NCBI GenBank assembly: GCA_000403315.2
Contig: KE159638.1
Location: 186,001-250,000 of the forward strand
DNA length: 64,000 nucleotides
Direction: 5' to 3'
Source of the DNA: Lachnospiraceae bacterium A2
GTDB lineage: Bacteria; Bacillota; Clostridia; Lachnospirales; Lachnospiraceae
The position numbers and the translations under genes are program-made. Shown piece after piece: positions 1 through 7,055 of this stretch (its first letter is position 1; each line of letters opens with the position of its first letter). The notes under the pieces were generated by a model that searched no databases, was not told the DNA's origin, and saw nothing but the letters and a program-made list of their open reading frames with translations.

Positions 1-80
1 GTTGTATGTATATCATAATCCTTTATGGTATATCTGAAAGGCTCCGGTATTGTCTGTGCCGGGGCATTTTCATTTGGGGG

Positions 81-109
81 TTGAAATTCCTGCATGGATG
101 GCTTATAAT
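81..109 (+). promoter_or_regulatory. Promoter of a candidate antisense RNA
   Basis: TTGAAA at 81-86 and TATAAT at 104-109 with a 17-base spacer give a near-consensus housekeeping promoter. It fires rightward into a region with no open frame that ends in a hairpin at 177-220, so its product would be a short RNA. Confidence 0.6.
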
Positions 110-115
110 ATGCTT

Positions 116-222
116 AACAAGGGAGCCGGAAGGTGAAGCCACTCACCCGACCCGGCGTTATAAAGTAATTAGCTAAGAATAGCCGTTCCTAAACTTTGCA
201 GAGCACAGGACGGCTATTTCTT
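116..222 (+). ncRNA. Candidate type I antitoxin RNA, antisense to the toxin 3' end
   Basis: A transcript from the 81-109 promoter would start near 116 and stop at the hairpin formed by 177-186 and 210-219, which is followed by a T-rich run. It contains a small internal hairpin (GGTGA/TCACC) near 132-147. Its last bases overlap the stop codon of the small hydrophobic peptide encoded on the opposite strand at 214-300, so the two transcripts converge and overlap at their 3' ends. This is the arrangement of the known txpA/RatA and bsrG/SR4 type I toxin-antitoxin pairs of Bacillus subtilis. The promoter and hairpin are seen; the antitoxin role is inferred. Confidence 0.45.
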
Positions 223-300
223 ATGTCTGTGGTTATCTATGTAAGTAAGTATTGCCATCAGCATGATGACAAAAGTAAAAATGTCGTTCCACGAAACCAT
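214..300 (-). CDS. Small hydrophobic holin-like toxin peptide
   Basis: A 28-residue peptide beginning MVSWNDIFTF has one hydrophobic segment (about residues 7-20) and a basic HRHKK tail. That is the build of the 'putative holin-like toxin' family, whose members are type I toxins that insert in the membrane. The start at 300 is chosen over a longer 70-codon frame because an AAGGGTGG ribosome site lies just upstream and because the extra residues are not hydrophobic. A strong promoter on the opposite strand makes an RNA across its 3' end. Such peptides are common in prophages, which fits the phage-like genes that follow. Family assignment rests on size, topology and sequence style only. Confidence 0.5.
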   Translation of the reverse strand: MVSWNDIFTFVIMLMAILTYIDNHRHKK

Positions 301-840
301 AAGCACCACCCTTTCCGTCAAGGTCTCGGATTGGGTGAGAAGCGCGTCCCCCAGCTCCCCGGTTAAGCATATTATATTGTCATGGTGCAGCAGTTTCCCG
401 ATTTGAAATCGAAAAACAGGTCGCATTTAAAATGGAACCTTGCAGAACATATCCAACAGTGGCAATATACCCTACTTTCTTCATTTGAAATGTAGAAAGT
501 GTCCTGTGCGGCTCCCAGCCGCCCATATACGGGCATAATGGCTATTGATGGTAATTCTATCAATATTCTATCAATGGATGCATAAAACGTCTGAATGGGG
601 CGAATACTGCCAACCACAACCATTTGCCAGTGGTTAAGCCTATTTGGGGCATAGTGACGGACATTTGGCTTTTACCGGGTATCTCTGTTTTGGAGACGCC
701 CCTGTTTAAGGCTCCCTGCCCCATAATTACCAGCACCCCTGCCGCTGATTGGATGCGCCAGTTTTAGATTGTCCGTTCGGACAGACCCGAAGCCAAAAGT
801 GGTTTGGCTAGTCTTGGGGTGGTTCGTCTGGTTTGGTGTA
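301..840. other. Intergenic region without a supported gene
   Basis: Two open frames on the minus strand have no ribosome site and no recognisable protein features. On the minus strand a TATAAT-like box near 370 could be part of the toxin promoter, but its -35 is poor. Nothing else is supported. Confidence 0.4.
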
Positions 841-1296
841 TCAAATACCTTTCTTTTTTCTAAGCTTATATAATTCTGTTTCTGTATCATTAACAATAGC
901 CTTTTTTAGATGTTCGTATTCTTTTCCAGTTAAAGGAATGTCAATGTTTTCACTGGGAATATAGATACATCTATCATATCCATCTTCATTATCATAAAAT
1001 GTATCAACATATTCATATCCCAATGATAGCAAGAAGTTGAGATATGCAACTTCATCGCTTAATGGTTTTAAAAATTCCTCTTTTGTTAAACCTAACAATT
1101 CAGCTTCTGAAGTACATAATGCAGAAGCGATTTTTCGTAATTGCTCCTCATTTGGTTCACGATTATTGTTTTCATAGTTAGAATATGTTGAATATGGTAT
1201 TCCAGCAAGTCTTGCTACTTCTTTTTGCGTAATTCCTTTTGATTTTCTATATTTTTTTATCCTACTTCCTATCTGTATCACTTCATTTATTCCCAT
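841..1296 (-). CDS. XRE-family repressor (phage CI-like)
   Basis: This 151-residue protein has an N-terminal helix-turn-helix of the XRE/Cro-CI type at about residues 11-66 (RIKKYRKSKGITQKEVARLAG...YSTYSNYEN). An unrecognised C-terminal half of about 80 residues follows, and there is no S24-peptidase domain, so cleavage by RecA is not expected. It is divergent from the Cro-like gene at 1433, with a 136-bp operator region between them, which is the classic lysogeny-switch layout. It probably represses both the leftward and rightward promoters of the island. The inducer signal cannot be read from the sequence; elements lacking a self-cleaving repressor are often controlled by antirepressors or by a helper phage. 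Confidence 0.8.
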   Translation of the reverse strand: MGINEVIQIGSRIKKYRKSKGITQKEVARLAGIPYSTYSNYENNNREPNEEQLRKIASALCTSEAELLGLTKEEFLKPLSDEVAYLNFLLSLGYEYVDTFYDNEDGYDRCIYIPSENIDIPLTGKEYEHLKKAIVNDTETELYKLRKKKGI

Positions 1297-1328
1297 ATTT
1301 TCACCTCTGAAAAGTATTATATCATAAA

Positions 1329-1416
1329 ATATTCAGAAATGAAAATATTTTCTTGACATATTCATTATAGAATAGTATTATAGTGGTGTCAAGAAAAAAT
1401 ATTCAAAAATGAATAT
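1329..1416. promoter_or_regulatory. Switch region: divergent promoters and repeated operators
   Basis: A rightward promoter has TTGACA at 1353-1358 and TATTAT at 1376-1381 (spacer 17). Two matching dyads lie at 1329-1346 (ATATTCAGAAATGAAAAT) and 1399-1416 (ATATTCAAAAATGAATAT, a perfect 7+4+7 palindrome). A weaker third copy at 1358-1375 sits inside the rightward promoter. A TATAAT-like box for the leftward repressor gene lies by the first dyad. Three similarly spaced operators suggest cooperative binding by the 841-1296 repressor and the 1433 Cro-like protein. Operator function is inferred. Confidence 0.65.
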
Positions 1417-1432
1417 AAAGAAAGGAGAACAC

Positions 1433-1642
1433 ATGAAAATTAAACTGGACACAAAAAAGATTTACCTGGCAATGGCTGAAAAGGGTACTACTGTAACAGA
1501 GATTGCCAAAGCCGGGGGCGTGAGCCAACAGGCTGTATCTAATGCACTAAACGGCAACCGGGTGGGCAGAGTTAAGGTCGTTCCGGCAATTTGTAAGGCA
1601 TTGGATTTTTCAGCTAAAGACATTGTAATCATTGAGGACTAA
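1433..1642 (+). CDS. Cro-like small XRE DNA-binding protein
   Basis: A 69-residue protein is almost wholly one helix-turn-helix (TVTEIAKAGGVSQQAVSNALNG at about residues 18-39). The start at 1433 is preferred to the in-frame ATG at 1409 because AAAGGAG precedes it at the right spacing and because the 1399-1416 operator would overlap the longer form. It is the first gene of the rightward transcript and faces the repressor gene, so it most likely acts as Cro does, binding the same operators to hold the repressor off. It could instead be a general activator of the early genes. Confidence 0.7.
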   Translation: MKIKLDTKKIYLAMAEKGTTVTEIAKAGGVSQQAVSNALNGNRVGRVKVVPAICKALDFSAKDIVIIED

Positions 1643-1661
1643 AGAAAGGAGAAAACAGACA

Positions 1662-1967
1662 ATGGCAAAGAAAGTATTCAGAGATTATGCAGAGGTAAAC
1701 GAGAAGTTATTAGAGGGGTTCACAGTAGCGGAGGTTCTCACAGGAATCAATGCAGAGGATAGCGGCATGATGATGGAATTAGAGCGGCAGATTGATAATG
1801 TAACAATTGGAATTGACGTGGTTTACAATCCTGATTGTGAGGACGGAGAAACACCGTTCATGGTGTCAGAGGAATATGTGAAAAATATCTATGAGATTCC
1901 AGAGGGGCCAGAGAGGAAAATTAAAATCAGGAGTGTTACAGAACCGTTTGACAATGGAAGAAGGTAG
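1662..1967 (+). CDS. Hypothetical phage-island protein
   Basis: A 101-residue acidic protein starts at MAKKVFRDYA behind an AAAGGAG ribosome site. No family is recognised. It lies 19 bases after the Cro-like gene and runs straight into the next small gene, so it belongs to the rightward early operon. No membrane segment, cysteine cluster or helix-turn-helix is visible. The start at 1662 is chosen over an upstream in-frame ATG at 1632 because that one overlaps the preceding gene and lacks a ribosome site. Confidence 0.6.
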   Translation: MAKKVFRDYAEVNEKLLEGFTVAEVLTGINAEDSGMMMELERQIDNVTIGIDVVYNPDCEDGETPFMVSEEYVKNIYEIPEGPERKIKIRSVTEPFDNGRR

Positions 1968-1974
1968 TGATCTT

Positions 1975-2142
1975 ATGACGGAGGAAGAACTTGACGCAAT
2001 GGTAGAAGCAGAAGAAAAACGGCTTGGCGTAGGTAGCAAAGAGTTCACGCAACGCCACAATGAGATTATGCACATGATTGACGAAGCGCGGCAGAATGGA
2101 GGGAAACCAGATGGGACAGGAAGTGAAGATGGTAACGCTTAA
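1975..2142 (+). CDS. Small hypothetical acidic protein
   Basis: A 55-residue, highly charged peptide (MTEEELDAMVEAEEKRLG...) predicted to be largely helical. The start at 1975 follows an AAGGTAG-type site, 7 bases after the previous stop. Its end overlaps the start of the excisionase-like gene at 2111, suggesting translational coupling. No function can be assigned. Confidence 0.5.
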   Translation: MTEEELDAMVEAEEKRLGVGSKEFTQRHNEIMHMIDEARQNGGKPDGTGSEDGNA

Positions 2143-2296
2143 GGAGGCATCCAGCAGGACAGGGGTAAGCTATGACTGGCTGCGGAAGATGTGCATTAAC
2201 GGCAAAATTGCGCATATCAGGGCAGGGAACAAGTACCTGCTTAACTGGGACAGGCTGGTGGATTACCTGAATACTGGGGAACCTGAGGGCAACTAG
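2111..2296 (+). CDS. Excisionase-like winged-helix protein
   Basis: This 61-residue protein has the pattern of the MerR-like excisionase/DNA-binding fold: KEASSRTGVSYDWLRKMCINGKI then RAGNKYLLNWDRLVDYL, with a recognition helix followed by a wing. Proteins of this size and pattern (Xis, AlpA-like, 'helix-turn-helix domain' family) direct integrase towards excision or act as early regulators. GGAGGG at 2098-2103 places the start at 2111. No integrase is visible in the window, so its partner must lie left of position 1 or be absent. Confidence 0.65.
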   Translation: MGQEVKMVTLKEASSRTGVSYDWLRKMCINGKIAHIRAGNKYLLNWDRLVDYLNTGEPEGN

Positions 2297-2668
2297 GTGG
2301 CATCCAGAGAGGAACTGCTTGCGGGCATCCGGCCGGGGATGCGCCTGACGAAAGGGTTCATTAGGAGCATATACTCCAATGAGATTAGCTGCCCCGGGTT
2401 TGCAGAACAGGCGATAGCTGCTCTGGAACAAGCCGGATGCAGCAGGGCAAGGCAGTATTACAATGATTGGGTTACAGAGTATGAAGCGGCCTATAAAGCC
2501 GAAATTAGGCCTGTGGCGCACTGGTACCGGCTGGAATGTGAAAAACGTTGGAAGAAAAAACAGGAAGAAGGTGAGGAAAAACGGAAACAGAAGGAAACGG
2601 AACACTTGCAGCAGATGAGCAACAAAGGCTTAATAGTGTTGTTAGAGAACTTAACAGGCGCAAACTGA
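2297..2668 (+). CDS. Hypothetical protein with basic coiled C-terminus
   Basis: A 123-residue protein with a GTG start directly after the excisionase-like stop codon. The C-terminal third (about residues 80-105) is a run of K, E, Q and R, likely a coiled coil. No family is recognised with confidence. Its 3' end overlaps, in the -1 frame, an open stretch that runs without a stop into the AAA ATPase gene at 2725. That stretch contains a plausible protein sequence (NRRKLITTEHGVIKPKKP) but no good start codon. The two genes may therefore be one product joined by a frameshift near the A5 run at 2577-2581, or the overlap may be chance. Confidence 0.5.
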   Translation: MASREELLAGIRPGMRLTKGFIRSIYSNEISCPGFAEQAIAALEQAGCSRARQYYNDWVTEYEAAYKAEIRPVAHWYRLECEKRWKKKQEEGEEKRKQKETEHLQQMSNKGLIVLLENLTGAN

Positions 2669-2724
2669 TTACTACGGAACATGGCGTAATTAAGCCAAAG
2701 AAGCCGACAGAGATACCAATACTC

Positions 2725-3732
2725 ATGAAAGGGGGCATGATTGACTTGGAGCATGTGGAAAAGATTGACTTTATCATCAATGATATGTTATCCCCCGGAT
2801 TGTCAATGCTTGCGGCAGACCCCAAAATTGGGAAGTCATGGTTTGCATTGCTTATGTGCCTTTGCGTGGCGCAGGGGCGTAAATTTCTGGGGTATGACAC
2901 GAATAAATGCAACTGCCTATACCTTGCCTTGGAGGATAGCGACAACCGCATGAAAACGAGGATAAAGCGCATATTTGACGGTGACAGGCTGCCGAACACA
3001 TTCAATTACTGCATTGATATTAATGATTTGTCTAACGGGTTCATAGAACAGATGGAGCTTGTCTATGAGAGCATGTCTGACTTGCGCCTTGTCATAGTGG
3101 ACACACTGCAGTGCATCCGGGGGCAGTACAACAATCGGGATGGCGGCGCCTATGGGTATGATTACAAAGAAATGAACAAGCTGAAATCATTTGCAAAAAA
3201 GCATAACCTCGCAATGCTGCTGATACACCATACAAGCAAGATGGACAACCCTAATGACCCGTTCTTCTCCATATCAGGCACAAGGGGGCTTACAGGGGCA
3301 TTAGACTTGATGATGGTAATGAAGAAAGAGAATGTTTCTGATAAGCAGGCAAAGTTATACATACGTGGGCGTGATGTTGACAGTGATGCCTTTGTAATCG
3401 AAATGCAGGACTGTAAATGGATAAAGGTAGGGACGTTGGAAGAAATGCAGGAGATGGATGCCCTAAAGCAGTACCATTCCAATCCCATAGTCAGGGCAAT
3501 TAATAAGGCATTGGGAGAATCCGGGCAGTGGCGTGGGAGAATGACGGAATTAATTGAATTTGCGGAGAAACATGGCATACAGATAATTTCCACGCCAAGA
3601 CAGTTATCAGATGAAATTAAAAAACTTGAATACCAATTGAATATGATTGACGGTATTGAGCATGGGACAATTAGCAAGGGACAGGCTTCAAAACCTCATG
3701 TATTCAAAAAGTGCAAATCAAATAATGAGTAA
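2725..3732 (+). CDS. RepA-like AAA ATPase (AAA_25, helicase-like)
   Basis: About 335 residues with a RecA-fold core. The P-loop is ADPKIGKSW (about residues 31-39). A hydrophobic Walker B-like strand LRLVIVDTLQ is at about 114-123 and LAMLLIHHTSK at about 157-167. This matches the hexameric RepA/AAA_25 family of plasmid, phage and integrative-element replication ATPases, which load or act as the replicative helicase. A C-terminal region of about 100 residues probably contacts DNA or a primase. The start is uncertain: ATG 2725 lacks a ribosome site, ATG 2737 has GGGGG only one base away, and the frame stays open upstream to 2575 without a usable start. It is the replication gene of the island. 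Confidence 0.8.
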   Translation: MKGGMIDLEHVEKIDFIINDMLSPGLSMLAADPKIGKSWFALLMCLCVAQGRKFLGYDTNKCNCLYLALEDSDNRMKTRIKRIFDGDRLPNTFNYCIDINDLSNGFIEQMELVYESMSDLRLVIVDTLQCIRGQYNNRDGGAYGYDYKEMNKLKSFAKKHNLAMLLIHHTSKMDNPNDPFFSISGTRGLTGALDLMMVMKKENVSDKQAKLYIRGRDVDSDAFVIEMQDCKWIKVGTLEEMQEMDALKQYHSNPIVRAINKALGESGQWRGRMTELIEFAEKHGIQIISTPRQLSDEIKKLEYQLNMIDGIEHGTISKGQASKPHVFKKCKSNNE

Positions 3733-3772
3733 TCTCTGTATATATACCTTAATCATTTCTTTTGTTTCTAAT

Positions 3773-3846
3773 CATTTCCAACCATTGCTAATAATGGGTT
3801 ATATGACAGAAGGAATGGTTAGGAATGGTAAGCAATGTTGGAAATG
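3773..3846. repeat. Imperfect inverted repeat downstream of the replication ATPase
   Basis: CATTTCCAACCATTGCT at 3773-3789 pairs with AGCAATGTTGGAAATG at 3831-3846 with one bulge. Between and around them the motif GGAATGGTTA/GGAATGGTAA recurs. A motif-rich non-coding stretch next to a replication ATPase could be the element's origin or a regulatory hairpin. Only the repeats are seen directly. Confidence 0.4.
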
Positions 3847-3885
3847 GTACATGGATATATAGAGAGAATCAGGAAAGGAGAACAC

Positions 3886-4056
3886 ATGGACGAAGAATTA
3901 TTAACCCGACTGGTGGATGCACTGGAAGGAATCAACAACAATCTGGGTGAGATGAAAGTGACGCTTGACATCATGCAAAGGTATATTGACGGTTTTGCAA
4001 CAGTTAGCCGGGAAGGTATGCGTATTGGTGTCACAGGAGATATCACGACATATTAA
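3886..4056 (+). CDS. Small hypothetical protein
   Basis: A 56-residue peptide (MDEELLTRLVDALEGINNNLGEMKV...) with a heptad-like helical N-terminal half that may form a short coiled coil. AGGAAAGGAG is at good spacing before ATG 3886, which decides the start against an upstream in-frame ATG. No function is recognised. Confidence 0.5.
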   Translation: MDEELLTRLVDALEGINNNLGEMKVTLDIMQRYIDGFATVSREGMRIGVTGDITTY

Positions 4057-4167
4057 AACGCCCCATTGGTATTGACAGTACCAACAGGGCAAAGCACAGC
4101 CGGAGCCGTGAAAGGAAAATCCAAATACATAATACCACGGTTCCCGGCAGAAAGGGAATAGGAAATT

Positions 4168-4686
4168 ATGGATTATTACACACAATTTTTAAGAGAGAAG
4201 CGCGAGGGGAAGTATGATGGGTGCAGATACCCGAATTTGGTTGAAATCCACGGTGGAATGCCAACGGATTGCCTTGCAGAGGTAACGCCGGAACTGATGC
4301 TTGCGGTTTTCCGGGGCGAGGAGGACTTGGCATTGATGGAATTAAGCAGGATTGCACGTTACAACGGCATCCCCCTTTCCGTGCTCACCTGCCCGAAGCT
4401 GATTATGCTGGACATGGGCAGGAGAAGGCACAGGAGGATGGTTGCCGAGGTGGACAGCCTCTATATCAAGTTAAAATGCATGGCAAGGGAGGGCAACCAG
4501 AAGGCAGAAAAATATCTGGAATGGGCAAGTTGGGAACAGCAGCGGTTTATGGGGGCGGCGCATAATAACAGGCTTTCCTATGGGCATTATCTGGTGGCTA
4601 AAGAGGAGATGCAGAACTACATATTATTTGCAGCCCCGAAGCAGGAGAAAAGGGGCATAGAGGCAAGGAAAGGCGGTGCGGAATGA
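4168..4686 (+). CDS. Hypothetical phage-island protein
   Basis: A 172-residue basic protein with no recognised domain. The middle has an RRRHRRMVAEVDSLY stretch that could bind nucleic acid, and the rest is mixed helical with no membrane segment. GGAAATT precedes the ATG weakly. Its last bases overlap the next gene by 4 (ATGA), so 4168, 4683 and 4874 form a tightly coupled trio. The position between replication and structural genes is typical of accessory or late-control genes in phages and satellites. Confidence 0.55.
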   Translation: MDYYTQFLREKREGKYDGCRYPNLVEIHGGMPTDCLAEVTPELMLAVFRGEEDLALMELSRIARYNGIPLSVLTCPKLIMLDMGRRRHRRMVAEVDSLYIKLKCMAREGNQKAEKYLEWASWEQQRFMGAAHNNRLSYGHYLVAKEEMQNYILFAAPKQEKRGIEARKGGAE

Positions 4687-4874
4687 AGGAAACCATGGAG
4701 ATGATGCAGGTCTTAAGGGGGATGGGGGCTGACACCTACGCGGGGTGCAAGTACATGGTTCTGGCAGAAAGCCGGGACTGCCCGGACTTAAATGCATTTT
4801 ACAGGCTGCTGTTTGGGTTGGTAGACAGGGAAAGGCCGCTGCTGGTTGAAATGAAGGGAGGCAGTGTGGTATAA
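4683..4874 (+). CDS. Small hypothetical protein
   Basis: A 63-residue protein (MKETMEMMQVLRGMGADTY...) translationally coupled to its neighbours through 4-base and 1-base overlaps. Two cysteines (CKY, CPD) are present but do not form a clear metal motif. No family is recognised. Confidence 0.5.
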   Translation: MKETMEMMQVLRGMGADTYAGCKYMVLAESRDCPDLNAFYRLLFGLVDRERPLLVEMKGGSVV

Positions 4875-5062
4875 TGGCAGTAAAGGTAAAAATAAGCTAT
4901 GAGGAGCCGCAGGAGCTCCATACAGTGCTTAAATTGCTAAAACCGATAACTAAGTCGTGCAAGGCAGAAAAGGTTGGAAATGGGCGTTACAGGCGTGCCT
5001 ATCTGGAAGTAAATATACCAGAGGGAAATGCGCAGAAAAGTGTAAATTCGCCGTTGATTTAG
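4874..5062 (+). CDS. Small hypothetical protein
   Basis: A 62-residue basic protein (MAVKVKISYEEPQELHTVLKLL...) that overlaps the preceding stop by one base (TAATG). It resembles short phage proteins of unknown role that end the early/middle cluster. It is followed by a separate promoter for the capsid genes. Confidence 0.5.
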   Translation: MAVKVKISYEEPQELHTVLKLLKPITKSCKAEKVGNGRYRRAYLEVNIPEGNAQKSVNSPLI

Positions 5063-5130
5063 GCAAAACCTGAACGTATAGCAGATGCAAGAAAGAATTT
5101 AATGACACTATAACGCGCGCGAAATAAGCG

Positions 5131-5159
5131 TTGCAAAGCCACCCATAATCTGCTATAAT
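5131..5159 (+). promoter_or_regulatory. Promoter of the scaffold/capsid module
   Basis: TTGCAA (5131-5136) and TATAAT (5154-5159) are separated by 17 bases. A leader of about 155 bases without a supported gene follows before the scaffold start at 5322. The structural genes can therefore be transcribed independently of the repressor-controlled early operon. Confidence 0.65.
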
Positions 5160-5321
5160 AACTACAAGGCAAACAGAATATTGGAGTACCCCGGACAGCG
5201 GTTCTGCTGGACGGAAGCCATACACAAGGCGTGGGAAGGTTTCATTTGGAATGGAATCTTTTCATGCCTTTTCTGTTTGTCGGAAGACAGCCTACTATGG
5301 CGTAAAAATAGGAGGATAAGC

Positions 5322-5759
5322 ATGAATACAGAACACTTAAACCAGAACATAGACCCTGCCGCAAATCAAGGAGCAGGGGAAAAGACCTTCACGCAGGATG
5401 ATGTAAACCGTATCGTGCAGGACAGGCTTGCAAAGGACAGGGCGAAATCATCCGAGGAAATCACCAAAAGGGAACAGGAGCTTTTACAGCGTGAATTTAG
5501 ATTGGACAGCCGCCAGAAACTGATTGACAGGGGATACCCGGAAAACATTCTGGATGCGCTGAACTGCAGCAGCGAGGAAGCATTTAATAAGGCCTTAGAT
5601 ATCATTGACGGACTGATTAAGGAGCGCACGCCATCTGAAGCGGAAAGGGCAGATATGGAAGCGAGGATGAAAGCGGCGGCATCTGCGCCGAAGTTCACGG
5701 ACAAGTCAGAACCGCGGCGGGCAGGTACGGATTTGATTCGGCAGGCCATGAATTTGTAA
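5322..5759 (+). CDS. Phage scaffolding protein
   Basis: A 145-residue acidic, helix-rich protein with a long central coiled-coil region (RLAKDRAKSSEEITKREQELLQREFRLDSRQKL). It sits immediately before a major capsid gene, with 15 bases between them. This is the size, composition and position of the DUF4355-type capsid scaffold, which guides procapsid assembly and is then lost or cleaved. GGAGG at 5311-5315 fixes the start; an upstream extension to 5181 has no ribosome site and contains the leader. No protease gene is present nearby. Confidence 0.8.
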   Translation: MNTEHLNQNIDPAANQGAGEKTFTQDDVNRIVQDRLAKDRAKSSEEITKREQELLQREFRLDSRQKLIDRGYPENILDALNCSSEEAFNKALDIIDGLIKERTPSEAERADMEARMKAAASAPKFTDKSEPRRAGTDLIRQAMNL

Positions 5760-5774
5760 AGGAGCATATTATAT

Positions 5775-6641
5775 ATGGCAATTAGTTTAGTAACACAGTT
5801 TCAGCCTTATACGGATGAAATTTTCAGCACAGAAAGCAAGAAATCGCTTCTTACCAATCAGGATTTTTCATGGTCGGGAGCGCACTCTATCAAGATTTTT
5901 AAAGTTGGCACAAGTGAAATGGCTGATTACAATAGGAACCCGGCAAGCGGCTTTACCGGGAGCAGGTATGGCACGATTGAGGACTTGGACGCGAGTACAG
6001 AAGAATTTATGCTTAAGAAAGACCGTTCCTTCACATTTGCCATTGACAAGCTGGACAACGATGAAACTGCACAGCAGTTAGCGGCGGCATCCGCACTGGC
6101 AAGGCAGCAAAGGCAGGTGGTCATTCCAGAGGTGGACAGCTATGTGTACGGCGTGATGTGCGCTGGGGCAGGACATAAACCAGTGGCAGTTTCTATTACA
6201 GCAGAAAATATCTACGATGAAATCATCAAGGGCAACAACGAATTGGATAATGCGGAAGTGCCGGAGACAGGGCGGTATCTGACTGTTACGCCAGATGTAT
6301 ATGTCTTGATGAAGAAGTGCAAGGATATTGTGATGGAGACGGACATTGCTAACGAACTGCGTATTAAGGGTGTTATCGCCATGATTGATGGCCTGTCAGT
6401 CATTAAAATACCAGCAACCAGGCTCCCGGCAGACTTCGGCTTCATGATAGCCCATCCATGCGCCACGGTTGCACCGACAAAGCTGGAGGATTACAAGATT
6501 CATGCAGACCCGCCAGGGATCAGCGGATCTCTGGTGGAGGGCAGGATTTGCTATGATGCGTTTATCCTGGAGAATAAGGCCAAAGCTATTTATTACCAGG
6601 CACAGCAAACGGCAATGGCAAAGGTAGCTAGTAAAGCATAG
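5775..6641 (+). CDS. Major capsid protein
   Basis: This 288-residue protein begins MAISLVTQFQPYTDEIF, the style of major capsid proteins of Firmicute siphoviruses (HK97 fold). It has the usual early region ending in a charged DRSFTFAIDKLDND strand, a central 'ITAENIYDEIIKGNNEL' helix and a late 'LSVIKIPATRLP' segment. It forms the icosahedral shell with the scaffold encoded just upstream. GGAGCATATTATAT precedes the ATG. A phage head also needs a portal and terminase, and neither is found in the window. The protein is therefore either part of a satellite that borrows the rest from a helper phage, or a survivor in a decayed prophage. Confidence 0.85.
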   Translation: MAISLVTQFQPYTDEIFSTESKKSLLTNQDFSWSGAHSIKIFKVGTSEMADYNRNPASGFTGSRYGTIEDLDASTEEFMLKKDRSFTFAIDKLDNDETAQQLAAASALARQQRQVVIPEVDSYVYGVMCAGAGHKPVAVSITAENIYDEIIKGNNELDNAEVPETGRYLTVTPDVYVLMKKCKDIVMETDIANELRIKGVIAMIDGLSVIKIPATRLPADFGFMIAHPCATVAPTKLEDYKIHADPPGISGSLVEGRICYDAFILENKAKAIYYQAQQTAMAKVASKA

Positions 6642-6663
6642 GCAGCAAAGTGGATATCTCCCC

Positions 6664-6689
6664 CCCCTGCTTCCATACGGCGGCAGGGG
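6664..6689 (+). terminator. Hairpin after the capsid gene
   Basis: CCCCTGC (6664-6670) pairs with GCAGGGG (6683-6689) and is followed by a short T-containing run. It lies between the capsid stop and the next gene and could limit read-through. Confidence 0.45.
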
Positions 6690-6713
6690 ATTTCTGTATA
6701 GGAGTGGATAGGG

Positions 6714-7055
6714 ATGCGCAGGAAACGTGGTGGCTATGGGATGCAGGAAAGCTATGCAGGATATGGCCTGACAGCAGGCCGGGCAAAAGCATTGCTGAAT
6801 GAATGCAGGGAAGGGAAGTATGTAGACTTAGTGCAGGAAGCGGCAAGACAGGCAGAACCGCGCATAGCGGAGTGGATTGTCTCTTCCATCATGGAAGGGA
6901 AGTCGTTTGACAGGATGGCGGTTAAGTGGGAGCTTGGAGAAGCGGAAATGATGCCATGCTGCCGGAACAGCTTCTACGCATACAGGAAGTTCACCCTTGC
7001 CATCCTGGACGATATGCTGGCGGGGAAGGAAGTGGGGCAGGATGGGCAACTATAA
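6714..7055 (+). CDS. Hypothetical phage protein, possible late regulator
   Basis: A 113-residue protein with an AGGAGTGGATAGGG site before ATG 6714. Its C-terminal half (WELGEAEMMPCCRNSFYAYRKFTLAIL) recalls the short helical regulators of phage late genes (ArpU/DUF1492-like, with a Y-x-YRR-type helix). The match is weak and by eye only. It overlaps the next gene by 14 bases. Confidence 0.45.
   Translation: MRRKRGGYGMQESYAGYGLTAGRAKALLNECREGKYVDLVQEAARQAEPRIAEWIVSSIMEGKSFDRMAVKWELGEAEMMPCCRNSFYAYRKFTLAILDDMLAGKEVGQDGQL

Noticed and set aside
2066..2605. Minus-strand frame of 179 codons in the phage island
   Set aside because: Antisense to three tightly packed plus-strand genes with ribosome sites; composition is not protein-like.
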